Shown: one piece after another, positions 54,751-63,379 of the stretch
Layout of the letters: every line of letters starts with the position of its first letter
Position numbering within the stretch: position 1 is the first letter of the stretch
From: Myxococcales bacterium
Lineage (GTDB): Bacteria; Myxococcota_A; Polyangia; Polyangiales; Polyangiaceae
Assembly: GCA_025359105.1 (NCBI GenBank)
Contig: JANYHK010000074.1
Coordinates: 1-64,000 of the forward strand
Direction: 5' to 3'
Length of the DNA: 64,000 nt
Position numbers and translations under genes: made by a program
Notes under the pieces: model-generated
Database searches by the model: none
What the model was told of the DNA's origin: nothing
What the model saw: only the letters and a program-made list of their open reading frames with translations

Positions 54751-56025
54751 TCACAGGTACACGTGAAACTGGGCGAGGAAGGTCGTCGTGCCGGCGCTCT
54801 CCGCGGTCGAGAACGGGGACGCGGCGTAGAGGGCATCGATCCGAACGTCGGCGTGCGGCGCGAAGAACCACTGGGCGCCTGCCCATCCCTGCCAGGTCGC
54901 GCGTGAGCGTGCGAGCTCCTGGTCGTAGAGCTCACCGGCGACGATGACGTGCACCCCCTGGATCGGCTCGACGTCCACCTGCAAGAGGTTCGCGCTCCCG
55001 AGCTGCGTGCGGTGCGACCCCTCCGCGGTCGCCGGCTGCGAGACGACGAGGAGATCGCTCTCGAGCAGGAGAACCAGCTGCTTCATCGGAGAGTACCGCC
55101 CGAAGAGGCCGTGGGCATGACGCCAGACCGGCGCAGCGGGGACCGGCTGCGAGAGCCCAGCGTCGGCGTGGACGATGAGGCTGCTCACCCCGACGGCGAG
55201 CTTCTCGAGCGGCACGTATTCGAAATATCCGGAGTAGCCGCGTTCTCGGTAGGCGTCGGGCCGAAGCTGGAAGTTGCCGAGGATGCCCATCACCTCGCCG
55301 CGCATGCCGGCGCCGTTGTAGGCGAGCGCCACGCCGTGGTCCTGCGCCGCGTTCGTGTCCGTCCGGGTCGCCGCACGGACGAACATCGTGTGCTCGATGT
55401 GCCGCAAGCCGAAGGGCAGGTTCATGCGACCCGCGCGCACGAGGAACTGCTTGTCCTCGCCCAGATCCACGCCGAGCCAATGCACGCGCGACACGGCACG
55501 CCCCGACTGATCCTGACCACGGCTGAGCGACGCCCCCAGCGCACCGTCGTAGGCGTAGCCCACGCTCGCGTTGGCGCGGAAGCGATCGACCGTGACCTGG
55601 CCTTCCAGATCCGCCTGCATCAGCAGCGGGAGCTTCTTCCCATCGAAGGCGCGGTAGCGCACGCTCTTGAAGGTGCTCGTGCTCGTCCGCTGGGCAAGGG
55701 CCAGGCTGCGCATGTCCGCGCCGAGCAGGACCGACTCCGGGAGCTCGAACGCGCCGAAGAGGAAGTTGGCTACCTTGCCCGGCTCCTCGTCCTCCGCGCG
55801 CTTGGTGTACTGCGTGCGCAAGAGGAGCTCCCCCTGCGCGCGGCCGTACAGCGTGAGCAGGCCTCCACCCGACGGATCGGCGTGGCACTGCGTGCACGCC
55901 GTGTAGTCGTGACGAATCATCCACGCGTAGGCGTGCGCCGATTGCGTGACGAAGAGAACCGCGAGCGCCGCGAGGCCGCCGAGCAAGAGCCTGCTCCAGG
56001 CGGAACGCCTTGAAAAAGGTGTCAT
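54751..56025 (-). CDS. Outer-membrane beta-barrel protein with N-terminal CxxCH
   Basis: A 424-residue exported protein. The signal peptide is followed at once by DYTACTQCHADPSGGGLLTLYGR, a single CxxCH. The rest consists of amphipathic beta strands with aromatic girdles (VLLGADMRSL, VHWLGVDLG, GYSGYFEYVP) and ends TFLAQFHVYL, typical of an outer-membrane porin. The downstream gene is 8 bases away and shares the ACTxCHxxxSGG context, so the two probably act together, perhaps as a porin-cytochrome pair. Confidence 0.85.
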   Translation of the reverse strand: MTPFSRRSAWSRLLLGGLAALAVLFVTQSAHAYAWMIRHDYTACTQCHADPSGGGLLTLYGRAQGELLLRTQYTKRAEDEEPGKVANFLFGAFELPESVLLGADMRSLALAQRTSTSTFKSVRYRAFDGKKLPLLMQADLEGQVTVDRFRANASVGYAYDGALGASLSRGQDQSGRAVSRVHWLGVDLGEDKQFLVRAGRMNLPFGLRHIEHTMFVRAATRTDTNAAQDHGVALAYNGAGMRGEVMGILGNFQLRPDAYRERGYSGYFEYVPLEKLAVGVSSLIVHADAGLSQPVPAAPVWRHAHGLFGRYSPMKQLVLLLESDLLVVSQPATAEGSHRTQLGSANLLQVDVEPIQGVHVIVAGELYDQELARSRATWQGWAGAQWFFAPHADVRIDALYAASPFSTAESAGTTTFLAQFHVYL

Positions 56026-56119
56026 CGGTGGCCCTGTTCTTTACATCATTTCTGCCCGAAGTCGTGTCCCGGCGATGGGGTTTTGTCGAAGCGCACGGCT
56101 CTGCTAGACCGGGCTTCAG

Positions 56120-57952
56120 ATGTCCGCGCTGATCACGCTCGCCCAGGCCGTCGAGGAAGCCGCCAAGGTCGACCCCACCCGCGGGTTCCGGTTCATTCCC
56201 GAGGAGGGCGTCCCCGGCACGACGCAAGGCGCGGGCACGAGCGAGGCGTCGTTCTCCTTCACAGCCATCGAGCGGGCGAGCGCGCGGTACGGCGGGGCTC
56301 TCCAGGCGCTGGGGCTCAAAAAAGGGGACCGCGTCGCCCTCGTCCTGCCGACGAACGAGGATTTCGTCCTCTGCTTCTTCGGGGCGATCCGCGCCGGGAT
56401 CATCCCCGTCCCCATCTACCCGCCCATCGGCCTCGGGCAGCTGCAGGCGTACCTCGACAACACCCGGCACATCGTCGCCAAGAGCGGCGCGCGCGCGCTC
56501 GTCACCAGCGCGAAGATCAAGCGCATGCTTGGCACCGTGCAGGCGGCATGTCCGGCGCTCGAGCAGGTCGTCGCGGTCGAGGGGATCCGCGAGTCCATGG
56601 AGGCGCTGCGTCCCGAGAAGATCGGCCTCGCGGACGTCGCCTTCCTCCAGTTCACGAGCGGCTCGACGTCGCGCCCCAAGGGCGTCCTTCTGACGCACGA
56701 GAACCTGGCGAGCAACGTCAAGTGCATCATGCAAGACGGGCTGCGCATGGGACCCGAGGACACCGGCGTCTCCTGGCTGCCGCTCTACCACGACATGGGG
56801 CTCATCGGCTTCGTGCTTGCCCCCATCTTCCGCACGGTGCCGTGCGTGTTCCTCCCGCCGCTCCTCTTCTTGAAGCGACCCGTGAGCTGGCTGCAGGCGA
56901 TGTCGCGCCACAAGGGGACGGTCTCGTACGGCCCGAACTTCGCGTACGCGCTGTGCGTGAAGCGCATCCGCGAGAAGGAGCTCGCGGGGCTCGATCTGTC
57001 GTCCTGGCGTGTCGCCGGATGCGGCGCCGAGCCGATCCGTCCGGAGACGCTCGAGGCGTTCGCCGATGCCTTCGCGCAGGTCGGTTTCCGGAAGGAGGCG
57101 CTCCTGCCGTCGTACGGCATGGCGGAGTCGTCGCTCGCCGTCGCCTTCACCGAGCTCGGCGAGGGCATGAAGACCCTCGCCGTCGACGGCGACGCGCTCT
57201 ACGGGAGCGGCGAGGCGACGCCTGTGGCCGACGGCGTCGAGCACGCGGTTCGCCTCGTCTCGTGCGGCCGCGAGTTCCCCGACCACGCGATCCGCATCTT
57301 CGATCCGGACGACGTGTCGAGCGTGGCGCCGCTCGCGGAGGGCAAGGTCGGCGAGATCCGGATCTCAGGTCCCAGCGTGATGAAGGGGTACTGGGAGGAC
57401 GCCGAGCGCACGCGCGACGCCTTCGCCGGCCCGTTCCTCAAGACGGGCGATCTCGGCTTCCTCCACGACGGACATCTCTACATCTGCGGGCGGTCGAAGG
57501 AGGTCGTCATCGTCAACGGCCGCAACTACTACCCGCAGGACATGGAGTGGGAGGCCGGCAAGGTCCCCGGCGTCCGCAAGGGCAACGTCATCGCCTTCGG
57601 CGCGAGCGACAACACCGAGCGCGACCGAGAGCGCGTCGTCGTCGCGTTCGAGGCGCAGGACGCGCAGAACCTCGAGAACGCGCAGGCTCTATGCCAGGCC
57701 GTTCGCAAGGCCGTGCAGGAGGGCATGGGGCTGACCCTCGACGACGTCGTCGCCGTCGTGCCGGGCGCGCTGCCGAAGACGTCGAGCGGCAAGCTCCAGC
57801 GCGCCCGGACGCGCGAGCTCTACGAGGCAGGCGAGCTCGCAGGCCGCGCAGGCTCGCGAGAAAAGAGCACGCTCGATCTGGTGACCCAGGCCGCAAGGAG
57901 CCAGCTGTCCTACTTCAAGCTCGCGGTCCTCGGCGGTCGCAAGAAGGGCTAG
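56120..57952 (+). CDS. Fatty acyl-AMP ligase (FAAL)
   Basis: A 610-residue adenylate-forming enzyme. The P-loop-like core motif is FTSGSTSRPKG (178-188), followed by PLYHDMGLIG, YGMAESSL and KTGDLGFL. KTSSGKLQR holds the C-terminal catalytic Lys. The segment LKRPVSWLQAMSRHKGTVSYGPNFAYALC matches FAAL enzymes, which make acyl-adenylates and pass them to an ACP instead of CoA. No polyketide synthase follows, so this is a stand-alone ligase. Confidence 0.92.
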   Translation: MSALITLAQAVEEAAKVDPTRGFRFIPEEGVPGTTQGAGTSEASFSFTAIERASARYGGALQALGLKKGDRVALVLPTNEDFVLCFFGAIRAGIIPVPIYPPIGLGQLQAYLDNTRHIVAKSGARALVTSAKIKRMLGTVQAACPALEQVVAVEGIRESMEALRPEKIGLADVAFLQFTSGSTSRPKGVLLTHENLASNVKCIMQDGLRMGPEDTGVSWLPLYHDMGLIGFVLAPIFRTVPCVFLPPLLFLKRPVSWLQAMSRHKGTVSYGPNFAYALCVKRIREKELAGLDLSSWRVAGCGAEPIRPETLEAFADAFAQVGFRKEALLPSYGMAESSLAVAFTELGEGMKTLAVDGDALYGSGEATPVADGVEHAVRLVSCGREFPDHAIRIFDPDDVSSVAPLAEGKVGEIRISGPSVMKGYWEDAERTRDAFAGPFLKTGDLGFLHDGHLYICGRSKEVVIVNGRNYYPQDMEWEAGKVPGVRKGNVIAFGASDNTERDRERVVVAFEAQDAQNLENAQALCQAVRKAVQEGMGLTLDDVVAVVPGALPKTSSGKLQRARTRELYEAGELAGRAGSREKSTLDLVTQAARSQLSYFKLAVLGGRKKG

Positions 57953-58085
57953 GCAGCGTGGCGTTCCTGCGTCGCGCGCCACGACGCCTCATCCGCCGCC
58001 GGCGCATCACGGCGACGTACCGCTAAATTCCACGACTTTCCGTGCGCCGCACCTGGATCCGTTCGTGCAACGGAAGTGCTTTGCC

Positions 58086-58259
58086 ATGTCCTTTGGAATC
58101 TACCTCGCCGGGATCGTGCTCGTGGTTGGCGGACTAATCTACGGCGCCGTCCTCCTGCAAGCACCTCTCCACTGGATCGTCGTAGGCGCGCTGGTATTGC
58201 TCGGCTTCGGCATCCTGACGGCGGTGAAGGCTACCCGCCAGAGGGATGCCGCGCGCTAG
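58086..58259 (+). CDS. Small two-helix membrane protein
   Basis: A 57-residue protein with two membrane helices separated by a short loop (MSFGIYLAGIVLVVGGLIYGA and HWIVVGALVLLGFGILTAV) and a basic tail. It follows the FAAL gene by 133 bases on the same strand. It is too short for family assignment, but the hydrophobic layout is unlikely to be chance. Confidence 0.6.
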   Translation: MSFGIYLAGIVLVVGGLIYGAVLLQAPLHWIVVGALVLLGFGILTAVKATRQRDAAR

Positions 58260-58308
58260 CAGCAACGGCTTCATCCGGGCGTGATCGCAGGCCACTAACG
58301 CCGCCGCC

Positions 58309-58419
58309 CTATTCGGTTCGCCGCGTCGCCCGCCGCCACTCGACGACCGTCCCCACGAAGAACACGACCACCCACCCGGCCATGAACGTCCCGGCCCAGA
58401 AGACGTCCGCGTCAACCAT
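58309..58419 (-). CDS. Very small membrane protein, coupled to its neighbour
   Basis: A 36-residue protein with one membrane helix (GTFMAGWVVVFFVGTVVEW) and an Arg-rich end. Its ATG lies inside the end of the upstream gene (8-base overlap). Small single-helix proteins in such pairs often are accessory subunits of membrane complexes; no partner complex is visible here. Confidence 0.5.
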   Translation of the reverse strand: MVDADVFWAGTFMAGWVVVFFVGTVVEWRRATRRTE

Positions 58420-58603
58420 TGGACTTGCCTCGCATCGAGAGCTTCGCGAAGCAGCCGAGGGAGAGGATCGAGGGGACCCAGATGGCGACGAACAAGCCCG
58501 CCTCCTTGTTCGGCGCGCCCAGGAAGCCGAACCACAGCGCGACCGAGTAGAGGAACGAACCGAAGGCGGCGATGAAGATGGAGAAGTCGGTTTTCTTGAA
58601 CAT
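58412..58603 (-). CDS. Small two-helix membrane protein
   Basis: A 63-residue protein with two membrane helices (DFSIFIAAFGSFLYSVALWFG and FVAIWVPSILSLGCFAKLS). It lies 40 bases after the hypothetical gene at 58644 and overlaps the next gene by 8 bases, suggesting a three-gene unit. No family recognised. Confidence 0.6.
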   Translation of the reverse strand: MFKKTDFSIFIAAFGSFLYSVALWFGFLGAPNKEAGLFVAIWVPSILSLGCFAKLSMRGKSNG

Positions 58604-58643
58604 GGAGGATCTCCGGGAGGACGCGGGAAAAGATGGGAGCGAT

Positions 58644-59384
58644 TCAGCCCGGTGCCTGCGACGTGCCCCGATGGACGCGGTCGAAGGCCGCACGGACGTC
58701 GAGCGGCGCCCCCACCGTTTCGAGGTGCTCGTAGAGCGTGGCCAACGCGAGCCCGAGCGTCAGGAAGCCAGGATTGAGCTTCGAGCTCGTCGCCTTGCAA
58801 CGCTCGAAGACCTGGTGAAACCGCTTCTGGAAATCGCGAAGCGAGAAAGACACATGGCGCGTGTCGCCGAACTGCGCGCGGAGCTCAGCCTCGGCCTCGC
58901 CGAGCCCGAGCGCACGGGCCCCGGCCGAGAAACGCACGGCGTCGTCCAGGTAGAATCCGCGGTAGAGATCCCTGCACGCTGCACGAAAATTCGGATCCCA
59001 GTCCGCGAGGGCGGGTTCGGGCCGCCAGAGCCACCGCCCGTCGACCCGCTCGAAGGCGCGACGCCGTAGGTCGAGCAGCGCGGGTCCTTCGCCGAGCACC
59101 TGATGGAAGTAGAGGGCGAGGAGGTCGCTGCCGCGCTCCGCCTCGTCGGCGACGTCGCGCCGGCCCGGGAGCGACGTGACGATCGTGAAGGGCAGCCGAG
59201 CGCCCTCGAGCAGGCGCGACCGCTCCTCGCAGGCCGAGGCGAACGTGGCGGGGCTCAGGTAGCGCGCGGAGAGTCCACGGACCTCGCGGATGAGCATTCG
59301 CGCCGGAATGACATCGAAGAATGCAGGGGACAGGAGGCTCATCATCGGCCCCCACTGGGTATTCTTGACGAGTGACGAGAACAT
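58644..59384 (-). CDS. Conserved hypothetical protein
   Basis: A 246-residue, mostly helical cytoplasmic protein with no signal peptide or membrane segment (RDVADEAERGSDLLALYFHQV, RDFQKRFHQVFERCK). No family recognised. It is divergent from the PerR-like regulator with a 226-base gap, so it may share control through the box at 59581. Confidence 0.7.
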   Translation of the reverse strand: MFSSLVKNTQWGPMMSLLSPAFFDVIPARMLIREVRGLSARYLSPATFASACEERSRLLEGARLPFTIVTSLPGRRDVADEAERGSDLLALYFHQVLGEGPALLDLRRRAFERVDGRWLWRPEPALADWDPNFRAACRDLYRGFYLDDAVRFSAGARALGLGEAEAELRAQFGDTRHVSFSLRDFQKRFHQVFERCKATSSKLNPGFLTLGLALATLYEHLETVGAPLDVRAAFDRVHRGTSQAPG

Positions 59385-59580
59385 GGGTTTCTCCGCGAGC
59401 CGAACCGTAGGGAGCAGCCTCCGACGATTCGAGGCGCCGCATCGATTGCCGCCGATGCATCCCCTGCGCGCACAATTCCGATGCGCGCGGTCAGGATGCG
59501 TTGCTGCGAGATGACGAGCGCACCGCGCGGAGCAGAGGACCCCGTCTCGTCACGAAGGGGTAGCCGAGAGGCTTGCAATT

Positions 59581-59593
59581 TAGAATGATTCTA
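59581..59593. promoter_or_regulatory. PerR/Fur-type box
   Basis: TAGAATGATTCTA, a perfect 6-1-6 palindrome inside an AT-rich patch, closely matches the PerR box (TTATAATNATTATAA; many natural sites read TTAGAATNATTCTAA). It ends 17 bases before the start of a Fur-superfamily gene, so autorepression is likely, and by read-through it should control rubrerythrin and the genes after it. Confidence 0.75.
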
Positions 59594-59610
59594 CTTACGT
59601 TCCCTCCGCG

Positions 59611-60108
59611 ATGGGAAAGCGGCCGACCACGACGCTCCACTTCGACGCGCGGGCGAAAGAAATGCTCGATGACCTGAAGCGCGCCGGGCTCAAGCTCACG
59701 GCGCAGCGCGAGGCCATCGTCCGGCAGTTCGCCAGTGACGTGTCGCACCCGACGGCGCAGGAGCTCTACGACCGGCTTCGCCAGGAGTTCCCGCAGATGA
59801 GCTTCGCGACGGTCTACAACACCCTCGACGCGCTCGCCGCTGCCGGCCTGAGCGGCACGCTGCGCCTCGGTCAGGCAGCGCGCTTCGATCCGAACACCGA
59901 GCCGCACCACCACGCCGTCTGCGAGTCGTGCGGCGAAATCGGCGACGTCCCCGCCCCGTCGCTCGCCCCCTCGCCCGCCGCGGTCAAGCAGCTCGGCCGC
60001 GCGGCGCCGGGCTTTCGCGTGCGCGCCGTCGAACGAATCTACCGCGGCCTCTGCGCCGCGTGCGCCGACAACGACAACGACGCAGCGCCGCACGGAGACA
60101 TCTCGTGA
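59611..60108 (+). CDS. PerR-like Fur-family transcriptional regulator
   Basis: A 165-residue Fur-superfamily protein. The winged helix (LTAQREAIVRQFASDVSHPTAQELY, SFATVYNTLDALAAAG) is at residues 25-90. The dimerisation domain has FDPNTEPHHHAVCESCGEI and ends in a second CxxC (GLCAAC), so the structural Zn site is complete. The regulatory-metal ligands His/Asp are present in the HHHAV segment. PerR rather than Fur is suggested by FDPN-EPHHH and by the rubrerythrin gene next door, and by the PerR box just upstream. Confidence 0.9.
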   Translation: MGKRPTTTLHFDARAKEMLDDLKRAGLKLTAQREAIVRQFASDVSHPTAQELYDRLRQEFPQMSFATVYNTLDALAAAGLSGTLRLGQAARFDPNTEPHHHAVCESCGEIGDVPAPSLAPSPAAVKQLGRAAPGFRVRAVERIYRGLCAACADNDNDAAPHGDIS

Positions 60109-60142
60109 CGAGCTTGAAGTGTGTGAACAAGGAGAGACAGCC

Positions 60143-60568
60143 ATGGCCAAGTCATTGAACGGTTCGAAGACGCACCAAAACCTGAAGGACGCGTTCGCAG
60201 GCGAGTCGCAGGCGAACCGCCGCTACCTGTATTTCGCAAAGGTCGCCGACGTCGAGGGCTTCCCGGAGATCGCCGGCAACTTCAAGGAGACGGCGGACGG
60301 TGAGACCGGCCACGCGCACGGCCACCTCGACTTCCTGAAGCAGGTCGGTGACCCGGCGACGGGCTTGCCGATCGGCAACACGGAGAAGAACCTTCAGGCC
60401 TCGATCAAGGGCGAGACGCACGAGTACGAGTCGATGTACCCGAGCATGTCGAAGACCGCGCGCGAGGAAGGCTTCGACGACATCGCAGAGTGGTTCGAGA
60501 CCCTCGCGAAGGCGGAGAAGAGCCACGCGGGTCGCTTCACGAAGATGCTCGAGTTGCTCAAGAACTAA
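60143..60568 (+). CDS. Rubrerythrin (di-iron domain only)
   Basis: A 141-residue rubrerythrin that should reduce hydrogen peroxide. The four-helix di-iron motifs are present: [39 protein letters not shown] and AEKSHAGRF. The C-terminal rubredoxin domain (CxxC pairs) is missing, so electrons must come from another protein, perhaps the iron-sulfur protein downstream. AAGGAG lies 9 bases before the ATG. The start of 60143 follows the regulator stop by 34 bases. Confidence 0.95.
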   Translation: MAKSLNGSKTHQNLKDAFAGESQANRRYLYFAKVADVEGFPEIAGNFKETADGETGHAHGHLDFLKQVGDPATGLPIGNTEKNLQASIKGETHEYESMYPSMSKTAREEGFDDIAEWFETLAKAEKSHAGRFTKMLELLKN

Positions 60569-60607
60569 TTCGCGCCCCGGACCGTCGGAGGGCAGCACCC
60601 CTGCCCT

Positions 60608-60688
60608 CCGATTCCGATTCCGACTCCGACTCCGACTCCGACTCCGACGCCGACGCCGACGCCGACTCCGACTCCGACTCCGACGCCC
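60608..60688 (+). repeat. CCGACT/CCGACG hexanucleotide tandem repeat
   Basis: About 13 six-base units (CCGATT, CCGACT, CCGACG, then CCGACT) filling the gap between rubrerythrin and the iron-sulfur gene and running to within 4 bases of its ATG. This leaves no room for a normal Shine-Dalgarno. The unit resembles the repeat at 6691-6823. In one frame it would encode Pro-Thr, joined to the downstream gene, but no start codon precedes it before the rubrerythrin-side stop. Confidence 0.9.
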
Positions 60689-62014
60689 ATGTCCAAGATC
60701 GACCCCAAGCCCGAACACCCGCCCGCGACCGGCCCCACCGATCCTCGCTACTTCGACGCGAAGGATCTCGAGGGCGAACTCCGGCGCGTCTTCGAGGTGT
60801 GCCACGGCTGCCGGATGTGCGTGAACTACTGCCCCTCGTTCCCCGACATGTTCGCGCGCGTCGATCGCGACATCGACAACGGGGCCACCGGCGCCGAGCG
60901 GCTCGACGACAAGGACTTCGCCAGCGTCACGGACAACTGCTGGCAGTGCAAGCTCTGCTACATCAAGTGCCCGTACACGCCCGACGAAGGCCACGAGTGG
61001 ATGCTCGACGTGCCGCGCCTGCTCACCCGCGAGAAGGTGAACCGCGCGAAGCGAAACGGCGTGACGCTGACCGACACCGTCCTCGGCGAACCCGGCAAGC
61101 TCGGCGCGCTCGCGTCCGGCATGTTCTCGCCGATCATGAACCTCGTGAACGCGAACCGGCTGACGCGCAAGATCAACGAGAAGGTGCTGGGGGTCTCGTC
61201 GGAGTTCGCGCTTCCCCCCTTCGCGGCTACGACGTTCGAGAAATGGCTGAACCACCACGAGCCGCTGGAAGGCACAGGCAGCGCCGGCACCGTCGCGATG
61301 TTCTCGACGTGCACCTGCGACTTCAACTTCCCCTCGGTCGGCGCCAACGCGGTGCGCGTCCTAGAGAAGAACGGCTTCGCCGTCGTCCGCCCGCAGGGGC
61401 AAGTCTGCTGCGGCATCCCCAACCTCGACGGCGGTGACGTCGACGCTGCGCGGGCCAAGGCCAAGGCCAACGTGGCGGTGCTTCTCGCGGAGGTCGACGC
61501 GGGGCGCAAGATCGTCGTCCCCCAGCCGACGTGCTCCTACGTCATCAAGAAGGAATACCGCGATCTGCTCCCCGGGGCCGACACCGAGAGGGTGGCCGCC
61601 CACACGATGGATCTGATGGAATTTTTGGACTCTCTCCGCAAGGAGAAGAAGCTCTCCCTCGATTTCAAGGAGGGGCTCGGCAAGGTCGCCTACCACGCGC
61701 CCTGCCACCTCCGCGCGCAGAAGATGGGCATCCCGGGGGCGCGCGTCCTGTCGCTCTTGCCCGACACCGAAGTCGCCGTCATCGAGCAGTGCTCGGCGGT
61801 CGACGGCACCTGGGGCATGAAGGCCGAGTATTACGAGGCGGGCCGCAAGTACGCGCAGAAGCTCGTGCGCGGCATCGACGCTGCGGAGCCGGAGATCGTC
61901 GTGACCGACTGCCAGCTCGCCGGCCAGCGCATCCTGAAGGAAATGGGCAACAAACCCCTCCACCCGATCGAAACGCTCGCCCGCGCGTACGGCGTGGGTG
62001 TCGCGGTGGAGTGA
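60689..62014 (+). CDS. GlpC/HdrD-like iron-sulfur oxidoreductase
   Basis: A 441-residue protein with two [4Fe-4S] clusters, CHGCRMCVNYCP (about 38-49) and CWQCKLCYIKCP (about 84-95), and two cysteine-rich CCG-type domains (VCCGIPN and YHAPCHLRAQK...CSAVDGTWG). This is the architecture of anaerobic glycerol-3-phosphate dehydrogenase subunit C and heterodisulfide reductase subunit D. It likely carries electrons, plausibly to rubrerythrin. In other bacteria the same trio (rubrerythrin, this protein, DUF3501) is found together. It is the third gene of the PerR-controlled operon. Confidence 0.93.
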   Translation: MSKIDPKPEHPPATGPTDPRYFDAKDLEGELRRVFEVCHGCRMCVNYCPSFPDMFARVDRDIDNGATGAERLDDKDFASVTDNCWQCKLCYIKCPYTPDEGHEWMLDVPRLLTREKVNRAKRNGVTLTDTVLGEPGKLGALASGMFSPIMNLVNANRLTRKINEKVLGVSSEFALPPFAATTFEKWLNHHEPLEGTGSAGTVAMFSTCTCDFNFPSVGANAVRVLEKNGFAVVRPQGQVCCGIPNLDGGDVDAARAKAKANVAVLLAEVDAGRKIVVPQPTCSYVIKKEYRDLLPGADTERVAAHTMDLMEFLDSLRKEKKLSLDFKEGLGKVAYHAPCHLRAQKMGIPGARVLSLLPDTEVAVIEQCSAVDGTWGMKAEYYEAGRKYAQKLVRGIDAAEPEIVVTDCQLAGQRILKEMGNKPLHPIETLARAYGVGVAVE

Positions 62015-62034
62015 CGAGCGGCGGAGCAGTCAAC

Positions 62035-62610
62035 ATGAAGCGAGTCGACACCACCGAGATCCTCGGCCTCGGCGAGTACGAAGGGGTTCGCGAGCGTTTC
62101 CGCGCGCGCATCATCGAGGAGAAGAAGCTGCGCCGGGTCCGCCTCGGCGACCGCGCCAGCTGCGTCTTCGAGAACCACGATACCGCGCTCTACCAGGTCC
62201 AGGAGATGCTGCGGACAGAGCGCATCACCAAGAAGAGCGCCGTCCTGCACGAGATCGCGACGTACAACGAGCTCGTCCCCGGCGACGACGAGCTCAGCGT
62301 GACGATCATGATCGAGATCGACGACAAGGACGAGCGGGACACCTTCCTGTCGAAAGCGCTGGGCATGGAGAAGCACGTGCACCTCGTGGTCGCAGGCGAC
62401 CGCGTCCCGGCGACGTGGGATCCCGAGCGCATCCACGAGGACCACCTCTCGGCCGTCCTTTACCTGAAGTTCCCGCTCGGAAAGGCCCTCGCCGACCGCG
62501 TCCGGACCAAGGACGTGAAGATCGCGCTCGCGGTCGACCACCCCGCCTACCAGGCCAGCGTCGACCTCGCGCCCCAGGTGGTGTCCAGCCTGGCGGACGA
62601 TCTGGAGTGA
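62035..62610 (+). CDS. DUF3501 family protein
   Basis: A 191-residue protein of the DUF3501 family (RVRLGDRASCVFENHDTALYQVQEMLR, HEIATYNELVP, LHLVVAG-like strands). The family is uncharacterised, but it habitually accompanies rubrerythrin and a GlpC-like iron-sulfur protein, as here. It begins 20 bases after the iron-sulfur gene. No signal peptide or membrane segment is seen. Confidence 0.9.
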   Translation: MKRVDTTEILGLGEYEGVRERFRARIIEEKKLRRVRLGDRASCVFENHDTALYQVQEMLRTERITKKSAVLHEIATYNELVPGDDELSVTIMIEIDDKDERDTFLSKALGMEKHVHLVVAGDRVPATWDPERIHEDHLSAVLYLKFPLGKALADRVRTKDVKIALAVDHPAYQASVDLAPQVVSSLADDLE

Positions 62611-62686
62611 CGAATACCGGGCTGATTTAGCGTCGCGACGTCACCGAAACGCCACACGCTGCCGAAGGTCGAGTAGGCTCCCCGCC

Positions 62687-63379
62687 GTGATCTGGCTGGT
62701 CTTCTTCCTCTCGGGGTTCGCGGCGCTCCTCTACCAGCTCGTCTGGCAGAGGGCGCTCTTCGCCATCTACGGCATCAACATCGAGTCGGTCACCATGGTC
62801 GTGACCGCCTTCATGCTCGGGCTTGGCCTCGGGAGCCTGGCCGGCGGCGCCCTGTCGAAGGATTCGCGACGCCCGGTGCTGCTCATGTTCTCCCTGGTCG
62901 AGGCGGGAATAGGCACCTTCGGCATCTTCTCGCTCGGCCTGTTCCGCGCGGTGGGCGCGGCCACTCTCGATTTTTCCGCGACGGCGACGGCGGCGGTCAC
63001 CTTCGGGCTCGTCCTCGTCCCGACGATGCTCATGGGCGGCACCCTGCCCCTCCTCGTGGCGCACGAGGTCCGCGCCTCGGGCAACGTCGGCCGCAGCGTC
63101 GGGATGCTCTACTTCGTGAACACGCTGGGCTCGGCGCTCGCGTCGCTCGCCGCCGCCACCTTCGTGATGGGGAGCCTCGGGCAGGCGGGCACGGTACGCC
63201 TCGCCGCCGCGATCAACTTCTCCATCGCCGCGGCCATCTACGTCTACGCCGCGCGCAAGAAGTCGGCCGACGCCCGCGCGTCCATCGCGAGCGAGCCCCC
63301 CGCGAGCGACGCGGCTTCCGCTGCCCCTGCCGCCTCGCCCGCAGCGCACGCCGACCGCACCGAGCAAGGTGCCACATGA
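62687..63379 (+). CDS. Spermidine-synthase-like membrane protein, part 1
   Basis: A 230-residue protein starting at GTG 62687 with about six membrane helices. FFLSGFAALLYQLVWQRAL matches the start of the spermidine-synthase/MFS-like membrane family, and GLGLGSLAGG and PTMLMGGTLPLL follow. It has no methyltransferase-like catalytic domain; the C-terminal 50 residues are Ala/Ser-rich. Its stop overlaps the next start (ATGA), so the next gene continues the module. Confidence 0.88.
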   Translation: MIWLVFFLSGFAALLYQLVWQRALFAIYGINIESVTMVVTAFMLGLGLGSLAGGALSKDSRRPVLLMFSLVEAGIGTFGIFSLGLFRAVGAATLDFSATATAAVTFGLVLVPTMLMGGTLPLLVAHEVRASGNVGRSVGMLYFVNTLGSALASLAAATFVMGSLGQAGTVRLAAAINFSIAAAIYVYAARKKSADARASIASEPPASDAASAAPAASPAAHADRTEQGAT

